Source: Microbacterium aurum (lineage in GTDB: Bacteria > Actinomycetota > Actinomycetes > Actinomycetales > Microbacteriaceae). From it: a stretch of DNA of 64,000 nt. Location: the NCBI RefSeq assembly GCF_016907815.1, contig NZ_JAFBCQ010000001.1:310001-374000 (forward strand). Direction: 5' to 3'. The translations under genes and the position numbers were made by a program. Within the stretch, counting starts at the first letter, position 1; the number at the start of each line of letters is the position of its first letter. Shown here piece by piece: positions 52,436-59,769 of this stretch. The notes beneath the pieces are model-generated. The model was given only the letters and a program-made list of their open reading frames with translations. It was not told where the DNA came from and made no database searches.

Positions 52436-53317
52436 TCAGGCTGCCAGCGCGAGCTGGCGGCGTTCGTACTCTAGCGGGCTGAGGTAGCCGATGCCGGAGT
52501 GGCGTCGGCGGGCGTTGTACCAGCCGTCGATCCAGGCGTATGCGCCGCGGCGAGCAGCGTCGATCGTGGCGAACACGTGCCGGTGGTAGTACTCGTTCTT
52601 GAAGATCGACCAGAACGACTCGGCGGCAGCGTTGTCCCAGCACACGCCGGTGCGGCCCATCGACCGGAGCACCCCAAGCTCCCTCGCGGCGTCCGCGAGC
52701 TGGCCGCTGGTGTACTGGGTGCCCCTGTCCGCGTGGAAGATCACCTTCCGCGGCAGCGCACCGCGGAGCGCGACTGCTTGCCGCAGTGCCGCCTCCACGA
52801 GGTCGGTGTGCATGTTGTCGGCGACGCAGCGTCCGAGGACCCGGCGGGTGTGCCCGTCGCGGACGACGCACAGGTATGCCCATCCCTCACCGGTGCGCAG
52901 ATAGGTGATGTCCGAGAACCAAGCCAGGTCCCTCTCACCCTGGTCGAACTGCCGCTCAACGAGGTCGGGGACGGGGAACGGGTCATCCCCGTGGACGGTG
53001 GTCGGCGGGTGCCAGGTGCGGGGGCTGATACCCGCGATCCTCTTGTCCCGCATCAGGCTGGCGACCTTCTTCCGCGATACGGCGACACCGGCGTCCTGCA
53101 AGTCGGCGTGGATCCGCGGCGCCCCGTAGGTGCCATCCGATGCGGCGTGGAACGCCGCGATCTGGACGGTGAGGTCCGCGTCCCGCTGCTGCCGCGCAGA
53201 GGGGCCCGCGGACTGCCGGGCACGCCACTCGTAGAACCGCCGCCGGTCCACCCCCAGCAGACGGCACATCCGGGTGACCGTCATCGTCGTGCTGCCGGCC
53301 TTCTCCGCCTCGATCAC
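52436..53317 (-). CDS. IS3-family transposase, OrfB (integrase catalytic part)
   Basis: 293-aa catalytic part, DDE type. It starts with the HTH_21 region (TVTRMCRLLGVDRRRFYEWR, DGTYGAPRIHADLQDAGVAV), then rve: LAWFSDITYLRTGEGWAYLC (first Asp), KVIFHADRGTQYTSGQLADA (second Asp) and GVCWDNAAAESFWSIFKNEY (Glu). GTG 53317 overlaps the orfA stop; in this family OrfB is normally made as an OrfAB fusion by -1 frameshifting near the overlap. Confidence 0.94.
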   Translation of the reverse strand: MIEAEKAGSTTMTVTRMCRLLGVDRRRFYEWRARQSAGPSARQQRDADLTVQIAAFHAASDGTYGAPRIHADLQDAGVAVSRKKVASLMRDKRIAGISPRTWHPPTTVHGDDPFPVPDLVERQFDQGERDLAWFSDITYLRTGEGWAYLCVVRDGHTRRVLGRCVADNMHTDLVEAALRQAVALRGALPRKVIFHADRGTQYTSGQLADAARELGVLRSMGRTGVCWDNAAAESFWSIFKNEYYHRHVFATIDAARRGAYAWIDGWYNARRRHSGIGYLSPLEYERRQLALAA

Positions 53318-53631
53318 CGCGAACCGCTCCTCGGGTTCTGCTTCGACGCGAAGAAGGCCGCCGCTTTTCCCAGGAACTCGTTGTCCATCCGCAGTTCCTG
53401 CACCTCACGACGCAGCCGTTCCAGCTCGGCCCGCTCGTCCAGATCCAGCGGCGCCGCCTCGCCGTCACCGGTCCGGGCACGCTCGGTATGCACCCACCGG
53501 CCCAGCAGCGCCTCGCCGACCCCGATCTCGCGGGCGACCGCCGCGATCGTGCGATCCGTGTCGATCACCAGCCGGGCCGCCTCACGGCGATACTCCGGCG
53601 TATACGACTTCCTCTTCTTGCTCGTGCCCAT
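53314..53631 (-). CDS. IS3-family OrfA (DNA-binding part)
   Basis: 105-aa HTH protein, ATG 53631, with GGGAGG 9 nt upstream. MGTSKKRKSYTPEYRREAAR, LVIDTDRTIAAVAREIGVGE and LLGRWVHTERARTG make up the transposase_8 HTH, followed by a leucine-zipper-like segment (LERLRREVQELRMDNEFLGK) used for multimerisation. It overlaps orfB by 4 nt. Confidence 0.93.
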   Translation of the reverse strand: MGTSKKRKSYTPEYRREAARLVIDTDRTIAAVAREIGVGEALLGRWVHTERARTGDGEAAPLDLDERAELERLRREVQELRMDNEFLGKAAAFFASKQNPRSGSR

Positions 53632-53712
53632 CACGGACATCCTCCCTGACAGGCCCGCGAACACGCGGATCCCGCCTGGTCAGTGTCCGGGATTCGGGGG
53701 CAACCTCAGCTG

Positions 53713-54054
53713 AAGGCCCAGGCGGAGGGGCAGTGTGGTGCTCGGCGTGCGGTGCCGGTTCATGTGGCTCGCGGCCCGAAGCGGTTAAGTCCGGAGACAA
53801 ACGCTGCGATCGTGGCGGACTACCAGTCCGGGATGAAGTCGACCGCAATCGCACGCAAGTACGAGATCAACGAGTGGACGGTGCATCATCGACTGAAGCG
53901 CGCCGGTATCAGAAAGCGTCCTCAGTCGATGAGTGAACAGCAGATTGAACTCGCCCAGGCGCTGAGGGCAGATGGGTGGACGTATGACCAGATTGCGGAA
54001 CGGGTCGAGTTCTCGGCGACGACAGTGAGGAACATGCTTGGTCGCTCAACGTGA
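53713..54054 (+). pseudogene. HTH protein split by the IS3 element, 3' part
   Basis: After the IS the frame reads KAQAEGQCGARRAVPVHVAR, then GPKRLSPETNAAIVADYQSG, MKSTAIARKYEINEWTVHHR and, after SMSEQQIELAQALRADGWTY, DQIAERVEFSATTVRNMLGR, two HTH units like those ending large serine recombinases. Removing the IS and one GCT restores a continuous frame with upstream NRERQTAHLEKL encoded at about 52360-52397, so the IS probably interrupted this gene. The original start is not identified. Confidence 0.55.
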
Positions 54055-54372
54055 CATCGTCACCAAGAGGATCCGACCCCGATCGCCGAATCGGGTGCCG
54101 AGAAGGTGAGCGACTCCGTCCTCGAGCTCAGCGCTCGATCCCTCTGATCACCTAGCGCTGCGTCGTAGCACTCGAGCATTGGGCGAGAGCGATGCTGTCT
54201 TAGGGGAATCCTGAGCCGGACTTGAGGGAATCCTGTGCTTCATGGGACACGTTTGGAGGCAGAGAACAGGGCGCCCGCTCAATGCGGAGCGGTTCGGCGT
54301 CGCCTGTTCCGTAGCGCGGGGAGTGAGCACATTGCAGGATTATGCGTGTCGTCACCTGGGGGCGGCCCTACT
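54055..54372. other. Intergenic region upstream of the ubiquitin-like operon
   Basis: 318 bp, less G+C-rich than the core genes. It contains a repeated GGGAATCCTG (about 54206 and 54228) 20 bp apart, which could be an operator, and several stop codons in all plus frames. It must hold the operon promoter; TTGCAG near 54331 is a weak candidate -35. No gene seen. Confidence 0.45.
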
Positions 54373-55296
54373 ATGACCGCGTTCGAGGAACTGAAAGCGC
54401 ACCGCCAGCCCGGGCGCGAGACGCTCGCACTTCTCCAGCGGCTCGTCGCTCAGGTCACTCGGACTAGCACTTTCCCGCCCCGAGGTGGGCATGTCGCATG
54501 GACAGATCAGGCTGTGATTGATCACATCGCCAAGCTTCTCCTGCGCAAGAACGGATTCGGGTTCGTCATCGCCTGCTTTCTCAAGGCAGACGACCAGGCG
54601 TCGCTCGAACGCTTGTTGCTGGCCGCGATCCGTAACGATTTGATCGATGAGGCGAAGTCGCAGCCGATCGGCAAACTCCGCCGTCGGATGCAGACTCTGC
54701 TTCGGCAGGATGACCGCTTCATCGATGCATCGGATCTCCATCAGGGTCAAGACGCCTGGTCTCTCCCGAGTAGCCTTCCGGTTCCTTCTCAGGCGGACGT
54801 CGGGCAGTTGCTCGATCTTTCTATAGGAATCGAGGCTGCACCAATCCTCTCGCTGCCGCGCGCCGGGAGGACCCCGAAGCCAGCGCGAGAGAGCCTACTC
54901 ACGATGACCTACGGAGTCCTCGAAAGGCTGAACGCCGCGCTACGCGCTCAGACCCTCGCTCACTTCCTCGGGGTGCGTTTCGACTTGATCGATCCACCCC
55001 AAGTGGCGGGGTTTGACGGTGATCGCGCGGCATCTGAGGCCGAGGCCGAACACGCAGTGTCCGATCTCGACGCTGAGTTGCTAGCTGAAGAGTTCTTCGC
55101 AGAACTCAGCCCGCTTGAGCGGTCGATCGTCCCCATCCTCGGGGATTCGGACGCGATTGAATCGTCGTTCGGCGATGCGGGACTTGAAGCCGCCGACACG
55201 CTCCGCGACCATCTTCGGGTGTTGGTCGGGTCCGATGTCGGCAGAGACGCGCTTGGGCCGCTGCTCCGAATGTGCTCAACTGAGGTACACGCATGA
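54373..55296 (+). CDS. Sigma-factor-like protein at the head of the Ub-like operon
   Basis: 307-aa cytoplasmic protein, ATG 54373. N-terminal half is helical and sigma-70-like in layout (DQAVIDHIAKLLLRKNGFGF, ADDQASLERLLLAAIRNDLI, DEAKSQPIGKLRRRMQTLLR), reminiscent of region 2/3 of small sigma factors; the C-terminal half is Glu/Ala-rich (LAEEFFAELSPLERSIVPIL) with a region-4-like LxxLER step but no clear HTH. It might be a degenerate sigma factor that regulates the operon. The stop overlaps a 19-codon ORF. Low similarity makes the family call tentative. Confidence 0.6.
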   Translation: MTAFEELKAHRQPGRETLALLQRLVAQVTRTSTFPPRGGHVAWTDQAVIDHIAKLLLRKNGFGFVIACFLKADDQASLERLLLAAIRNDLIDEAKSQPIGKLRRRMQTLLRQDDRFIDASDLHQGQDAWSLPSSLPVPSQADVGQLLDLSIGIEAAPILSLPRAGRTPKPARESLLTMTYGVLERLNAALRAQTLAHFLGVRFDLIDPPQVAGFDGDRAASEAEAEHAVSDLDAELLAEEFFAELSPLERSIVPILGDSDAIESSFGDAGLEAADTLRDHLRVLVGSDVGRDALGPLLRMCSTEVHA

Positions 55297-55352
55297 ATTA
55301 CGTCGTCAGTTACCACGAACGGGCTTACACACAGAAGGGCCAGCGGTCGTGA
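55293..55352 (+). CDS. 19-codon coupling ORF
   Basis: ATG 55293 overlaps the stop of the preceding gene (ATGA), and its own TGA (55350-55352) overlaps the GTG of the next gene (GTGA). The peptide is MNYVVSYHERAYTQKGQRS. The double overlap suggests it exists to pass ribosomes from one gene to the next rather than for its product. Confidence 0.45.
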   Translation: MNYVVSYHERAYTQKGQRS

Positions 55353-56170
55353 ACGATCAGATTCGGCCGATCACCGTCGACGATCTCCTGCGCTTGGCAT
55401 CACGGGTATCTATCCCGGATGTTGCCAATGACGAGCGCACCGTCTGCGCGGGTCAGCTCTGGGTCGCCAGGTGGGACACGTTCAGGGAGTTGGTTCTGGT
55501 CGCACAGGCGGACGCGTCCCTCCCCGTCGTCGTACCCGTCACCTTCGACGACACCCATGAGCTCAACGGACCGGAGCACGTGCAATCCGGCGCACTCGGA
55601 GATGGACGCGCGCATTGGGGTGCTCCGAGAGCTATCCCGGCGATAACCCTCGGCAGCCTGATCGAGTCCGACGTTCGTATCGCCCATACCTTGCCTCAGG
55701 CATCAGCTAACGACACCCGAGCTAAAGAACTTTGGGACGGCCTCGATGCCTTTGACGAAGGCGGCAACGGGCTCCTGCCGGCTCGACTCAAAGCGGTAGG
55801 CACCACCCCAAGCCAGCTCGCGAGGCAACTTGGCGTGAGCGTTGGACAAGCGCTCGACCTGTTCCGCGGACGACTAGTCCCGACTCCACCAATGGCGTAC
55901 TCGATAGCTGAACTTCTGGGCATTTCTCCCGCAGCGGTGTTTGGACTACTAGAAGCCATCCCGACTGGCCTCCGGCGAGACCTGTCAAAGCGGCGATTCC
56001 GCAACGCCGTCCGCGCCCAGGCACGAAAGTGGGACTGGAGCGATTCGACGGCATGGAAACAGATCGCGTTCGGGACACTCGCGATGGCCTACCGAACAAC
56101 AGGGGGCCATACCGATGAGGACTGGGAACCTCGCATCGAGCGCTACCTCGAGGTAGACAATGACCACTGA
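55349..56170 (+). CDS. HTH (XRE-like) protein of the Ub-like operon
   Basis: 273-aa protein, GTG 55349. The first ~115 residues form a mixed fold (CAGQLWVARWDTFRELVLVA, PVVVPVTFDDTHELNGPEHV) of unknown type. Residues ~145-205 hold a lambda-repressor-like HTH (ARLKAVGTTPSQLARQLGVS, then VPTPPMAYSIAELLGISPAA). The end is basic and helical (GLRRDLSKRRFRNAVRAQAR). The next gene, an ImmA/IrrE-type peptidase, overlaps by 11 nt; XRE plus ImmA/IrrE pairs are a known regulatory pair in which the peptidase cleaves the repressor. Confidence 0.7.
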   Translation: MNDQIRPITVDDLLRLASRVSIPDVANDERTVCAGQLWVARWDTFRELVLVAQADASLPVVVPVTFDDTHELNGPEHVQSGALGDGRAHWGAPRAIPAITLGSLIESDVRIAHTLPQASANDTRAKELWDGLDAFDEGGNGLLPARLKAVGTTPSQLARQLGVSVGQALDLFRGRLVPTPPMAYSIAELLGISPAAVFGLLEAIPTGLRRDLSKRRFRNAVRAQARKWDWSDSTAWKQIAFGTLAMAYRTTGGHTDEDWEPRIERYLEVDNDH

Positions 56171-57224
56171 CCCTGCTGAGCGCCTGCGCGCACGTCTAGA
56201 TGCCCCCTCGCAGGTCGAAATCATGCTTCGCGAACTCGAGCGTCGCTCCCCGGGAGCCCTTGAAGACTTACGGGGAGACCCCATCTCCTGGCTCCAGTCA
56301 TGGAGCGAAGTCGACCTGCGCCTACTTGGACCCCGACCCGACATTCCAGCAGATTCACCCCGCTGTGATGTCGAGGGCGGATACCGGGCGACCGCACTGA
56401 TCCCGCGAATCGGTATCGGTCGTTCCACTCCTGCACGGATGAACTTCACGGCTCTGCACGAACTGGGCCATCATCTGCAGCGCACCACCGACGAGCTGGT
56501 CGACAACCTCGGCGTCCGCGACGATGTTGGCGAGGCGCTCGAAGAAGCGGCGTGCGACGCATTTGCGGCCGCGGTACTGATCCCTGACCAGATCGCATCC
56601 GATGTTCTTGGAGATGCCACGCCCGCAGCGACCGACGTCGCAGCTTTATGGGCAAGGCTACCAGCGGTCTCCCGCCAGGCTATCGTCGTCCGCGCGTCCA
56701 AGAACCTGCAGACTGATGGACACATCGTTCTCCTCACCGAGGAGGGTGTCGTCGAGATCTGCGCCTCGCGGGGAGCATTCCGGCTTCCCCGGGGAAGCCA
56801 CCAACAGCACACAGCGATCTGGGATGCACACGTTCGAACCCACGGCGCCACTGCGGAGACCCGGACTCGATTTCGCTACTCGAGTGGTCTTGAGGCAGGC
56901 GAGACCATGTATGCGCAGGCCACCACGATTGGCAAGGGGCACGTTGTCATCGTCGCCGCCGTCGAACGAGTGCCGTGGCAACTGTCGGTCTACCACGATA
57001 CGCGGGTACGCTACGGCAAGTCCTGGACATGCGAGAGAACAAGCTGTGGCGCCAGTTTCGTAGCCACTGACGTGTGTAAGACCTGCGGCACCCCCGTATG
57101 TCCCGAATGCAACTACTGCGAGTGCCGGACGGTCGACGAATTCAACTGCGTGGAGTGCTTTCTGATCAAGCCGATAGCTGAACAGTCTGCTCAGGTGAAC
57201 GTCTGCGTCGGCTGCGCCGGCTAG
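56160..57224 (+). CDS. ImmA/IrrE-type metallopeptidase with C-terminal Cys-rich zinc cluster
   Basis: 354-aa protein. The gluzincin motif HELGHH (residues 100-105) with downstream EEAACDAFAAAVLIP (third ligand Glu about 129) is the ImmA/IrrE signature. A middle beta-rich region follows (~180-285). Residues 291-352 contain twelve Cys in a tight array (C291, 296, 306, 309, 314, 317, 320, 322, 330, 333, 349, 352; local motifs CKTCG, CPECNYCEC and CVECF), enough for two or three zinc ions, of zinc-ribbon or treble-clef style. In a Ub-like operon that tail could bind the modifier or target. The gene overlaps the HTH gene by 11 nt. Confidence 0.82.
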   Translation: MTTDPAERLRARLDAPSQVEIMLRELERRSPGALEDLRGDPISWLQSWSEVDLRLLGPRPDIPADSPRCDVEGGYRATALIPRIGIGRSTPARMNFTALHELGHHLQRTTDELVDNLGVRDDVGEALEEAACDAFAAAVLIPDQIASDVLGDATPAATDVAALWARLPAVSRQAIVVRASKNLQTDGHIVLLTEEGVVEICASRGAFRLPRGSHQQHTAIWDAHVRTHGATAETRTRFRYSSGLEAGETMYAQATTIGKGHVVIVAAVERVPWQLSVYHDTRVRYGKSWTCERTSCGASFVATDVCKTCGTPVCPECNYCECRTVDEFNCVECFLIKPIAEQSAQVNVCVGCAG

Positions 57225-57315
57225 TTCCGAATTACGTCGTCTGCCTTGGGCGGATGGAAACATCCCCCCGATGCGAACCACCCGGCCAGCACGGGGCAAA
57301 CCCTAGCGAGTAGAT

Positions 57316-57738
57316 ATGCCCATTTCGGACCGCCTCACCATCACGATTGACGACAACCGCTACACGACGACCGATAGCGACCATACAGCGGGCGCGCTGT
57401 TGCGCCTCGCCGGCCGCGACCCGAAGATCTTCGACCTCTTCCTCATCGCCAAGAACGGCGTCGAGGAGAAGATCAAGGACGGCCAGATCATCGACCTCAA
57501 GGATGGGAAGCGGTTTCGCTCCCGTCAGCGCGTTCGCTTCACCATCGACGGCGAGCCGTTCCGCACCTACGACGACGACCAGACGGCCGCCGACTTGCTT
57601 CGCCTCGCGGGCATGAGCCCGACCGTTTACGACCTCGCTCGCGTCGGCTCCTCGGCTCCGTTCACCGCTGACGAGATCGTGATCATCGTCGACGGCGACG
57701 AGTTCGTCACCGCGAAGCACGTCGGCGGTGTCGCGTGA
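57316..57738 (+). CDS. Two-domain ubiquitin-like modifier (multiubiquitin-type)
   Basis: 140-aa protein, ATG 57316. Two tandem beta-grasp repeats are visible: residues ~6-66 (LTITIDDNRYTTTDSDHTAG, LLRLAGRDPKIFDLFLI) and ~72-138 (VRFTIDGEPFRTYDDDQTAA, DLLRLAGMSPTVYDLARV), aligned by the shared ALLRLAG/DLLRLAG step. The second ends HVGGVA: a Gly-Gly (137-138) followed by two residues, as in a precursor that must be trimmed to expose the diglycine. The first repeat has no Gly-Gly. Matches the Pfam multiubiquitin family (PF14452, from memory). The stop overlaps the E2-like start by 4 nt. Confidence 0.85.
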   Translation: MPISDRLTITIDDNRYTTTDSDHTAGALLRLAGRDPKIFDLFLIAKNGVEEKIKDGQIIDLKDGKRFRSRQRVRFTIDGEPFRTYDDDQTAADLLRLAGMSPTVYDLARVGSSAPFTADEIVIIVDGDEFVTAKHVGGVA

Positions 57739-58115
57739 GCGACACCCAGGACCTCACCAAGGCGACCCAGGAGTTCATCGACGACATGACTGCTGCGGGC
57801 GCCCCGGCGAGGGCCGACGGCCCCCGCATCCTCTACGAGGTCACTCCTGTGGGCGGTGCCCTCGCCGGCCAGGTCGTTACCACCGGCGTCAGTATCTCTG
57901 AGGTTCAGAGCTGGCCAGCCGTGCCGCCGCACTGGGTCCATTTGCCCGAAACGATTCTGTTCGAGCAGACCAACATGGACAGCACCGACTGCGCCCCAGG
58001 GTTCGTACGTCATTCCCGCGAGTACAACTACACCGACATGTCAGTGCCGCCGGCGCGGGCATGGCTGAGCCACGTCCGCGGTTTCATTTCGATCGCAATC
58101 GCCGCGGAGGTGTGA
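57735..58115 (+). CDS. E2-like conjugating protein
   Basis: 126-aa protein, GTG 57735 overlapping the modifier stop (GTGA). It has the strand-turn order of small prokaryotic E2-fold proteins: GPRILYEVTPVGGALAGQVV, then WPAVPPHWVHLPETILFEQT, DCAPGFVRHSREYNY and a final helix RAWLSHVRGFISIAIA. The only cysteine is Cys86, just before a Gly-Phe and near His93, in the position expected for a thioester-forming residue. Identification rests on operon position, size and this single Cys; direct sequence similarity to eukaryotic E2 is not visible. Confidence 0.65.
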   Translation: MSDTQDLTKATQEFIDDMTAAGAPARADGPRILYEVTPVGGALAGQVVTTGVSISEVQSWPAVPPHWVHLPETILFEQTNMDSTDCAPGFVRHSREYNYTDMSVPPARAWLSHVRGFISIAIAAEV

Positions 58116-58116
58116 C

Positions 58117-59598
58117 ATGCGGTACTCGGTCGCCATGACGGGCGCAACCGAAGCGGCAGTGCTCGACCGCCTCATTCGAGAGGACGGACAGGAAGACGTC
58201 CTCATCGCCACCTATGTCCTCTCAACCGGCCTCGAGCGCACCACCGCCCTGATCCGATCCGTCATCCTCCCCCGTGACGGTGAGCGCCTCGTGCACGGCA
58301 ACGCCTCGTTCACCAGCGCGTACGTCCTCCGTGCTGCAAGCGAAGCTCGAGCCGCCGGGGAGGGCCTCGTGCTGCTGCACTCCCACCCGGGCGCAGAGGG
58401 CTGGCAACTACTCTCGCGGATGGACTGGGACACCGAGTCCGAGTACGAGCGCGTCGCTCGCTCTACAACCAAGATGCCGCTTCTCGGGATGACACTCGGC
58501 ACCCACGACACTGCATGGTCGGCTCGTTTCTGGTTCGACCGGACCGAACCAACTTGGGCCGAGTCGGTTCGGTCCGTTGCTCCGACCTTCACGGTGACCT
58601 GGAACGACGAACTCCGCGCTGTGCCCCGCGTCACCGCCTCACAGGAGCGCACCGTTTCTTCGTGGGGCGAACGCGCTCAAGGCTTGATCTCCCGGCTGCG
58701 GGTCCTCGTCGTGGGCGGCGGTAGTGTCGGCCTCGACGTCGCTCAGCGTCTCGCAGCGACAGGTCTGCTCACCGTCGGAGTGATGGATTTCGACGCGGTC
58801 GAGACCCGCAACCTCGACCGCTTGATCGGCGCAACTCGCCTCGATGCCGCTCTCCAGCGCTCGAAAGTCGACGTTGCCGCTCGCCTGATGAGGTCCGCCG
58901 CGACAGCAAGCAGCTTCGAGGTTCGCCGTCACGAGAACAGCATCACCGACCCTGAAGGAGTGCGCATCGCCCTGGACTACGACGTGATCTTTTCCTGCGT
59001 CGACGGCCCCTGGCCGCGGGCTGTACTCAACGGCATTGCCTACGCCGACCTGATCCCCGTCATCGACGGCGGAATCGCCCTGGACACGTTTGAAGACGGC
59101 CGTATGCGCAACGGGATCTGGCGAGCCCATACCCTCGTCCCCGGGCGGCCATGCATGGCCTGCATCGGTCAGCTCGTCGCCGGTGACGTCGCCCTGGACA
59201 AGCTCGGACTCCTCGACGACGCCGAGTACATCAAGGTCGCCAACCGAGAGGCGCCCGCGCGCCAGAACGTCGCGACGCTATCCGCGAGCGTGAGCGGCGC
59301 GCTGCTGACTCAGTTCGTCAGCCTTACCGCCCACCCCGGCCGTCGCGGGGTCCCGGCGCCGCTGCGGTACATCCTGTCGACTCATCGCCTTGAGCACTCC
59401 ACCGTAGTCTCGGGCCCCTACTGCCCGTACGAGAACGCCACCGCGGCGGGAGACCGGCGCACCCTCATCGCAGAACGCCAGGACGACTGGCGATCCATCG
59501 TCGCTGCACGGGCGTCGAAGAAGCACCCGCTGCGGCTGCGTGTTCTCGCCAGGCTGGAGAGCTGGGCGCAACGCCTCACAAATCGCATGGTCGGCTAG
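58117..59598 (+). CDS. JAMM isopeptidase fused to E1-like (ThiF) adenylating enzyme
   Basis: 493-aa fusion. N-terminal JAB/JAMM domain (~1-140): LLHSHPG with His88 and His90, then Ser100 and Asp103 in LLSRMD, the zinc-peptidase pattern. C-terminal ThiF/E1 domain (~185-440): nucleotide loop VLVVGGGSVGLDVAQRLA, acidic strand end VMDFDAVETRNLDRL (Arg/Asn/Asp set of E1 enzymes) and Lys in QRSKVDVAARL. Cys346 and Cys349 (PCMAC) plus Cys436 (YCPY) are candidates for the catalytic or zinc-binding cysteines. One chain could thus trim the modifier's C terminus and then adenylate it. It begins 1 bp after the E2-like gene. Confidence 0.88.
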   Translation: MRYSVAMTGATEAAVLDRLIREDGQEDVLIATYVLSTGLERTTALIRSVILPRDGERLVHGNASFTSAYVLRAASEARAAGEGLVLLHSHPGAEGWQLLSRMDWDTESEYERVARSTTKMPLLGMTLGTHDTAWSARFWFDRTEPTWAESVRSVAPTFTVTWNDELRAVPRVTASQERTVSSWGERAQGLISRLRVLVVGGGSVGLDVAQRLAATGLLTVGVMDFDAVETRNLDRLIGATRLDAALQRSKVDVAARLMRSAATASSFEVRRHENSITDPEGVRIALDYDVIFSCVDGPWPRAVLNGIAYADLIPVIDGGIALDTFEDGRMRNGIWRAHTLVPGRPCMACIGQLVAGDVALDKLGLLDDAEYIKVANREAPARQNVATLSASVSGALLTQFVSLTAHPGRRGVPAPLRYILSTHRLEHSTVVSGPYCPYENATAAGDRRTLIAERQDDWRSIVAARASKKHPLRLRVLARLESWAQRLTNRMVG

Positions 59599-59617
59599 TA
59601 CGCCTGGCGCTGTGCCC

Positions 59618-59769
59618 CGTCGACGCGAAGCCTTAGTTCTTGAGCAGCGATCACCTAGCCGCAGCTCACGCATTTTCTACGCCCGGGGGTCCGCCACACC
59701 AGTAGGTGACATCTGAGTTGGGTTGCCCGGAGGGTGCGTCAAAGGATGACATCGCGCCCCGGCGTCAGA
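59618..59769. repeat. 152-bp direct repeat, left copy
   Basis: Identical to 61419-61570 as far as I can compare by eye. It starts CGTCGACGCGAAGCC and ends GGCGTCAGA, directly abutting the left inverted repeat of the IS1634-family element. No gene recognised in it. It is best explained as target sequence duplicated on insertion. Confidence 0.88.

Larger units (their letters stand above)
52398..53709 (-). mobile_element. IS3-family element, complete
   Basis: 1312-bp element bounded by perfect 25-bp inverted repeats (52398-52422 and 53685-53709; ends TGAGGTTGCCCCC). A 3-bp direct repeat GCT flanks it (52395-52397 and 53710-53712), the usual IS3 target-duplication length. It carries orfA and orfB on the minus strand, both intact. 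Confidence 0.93.

Noticed and set aside
54373..59598. Classification as a CBASS/Bil operon
   Set aside because: No CD-NTase, Cap effector or nuclease gene is present within or next to the operon, and the modifier is a tandem two-domain type.
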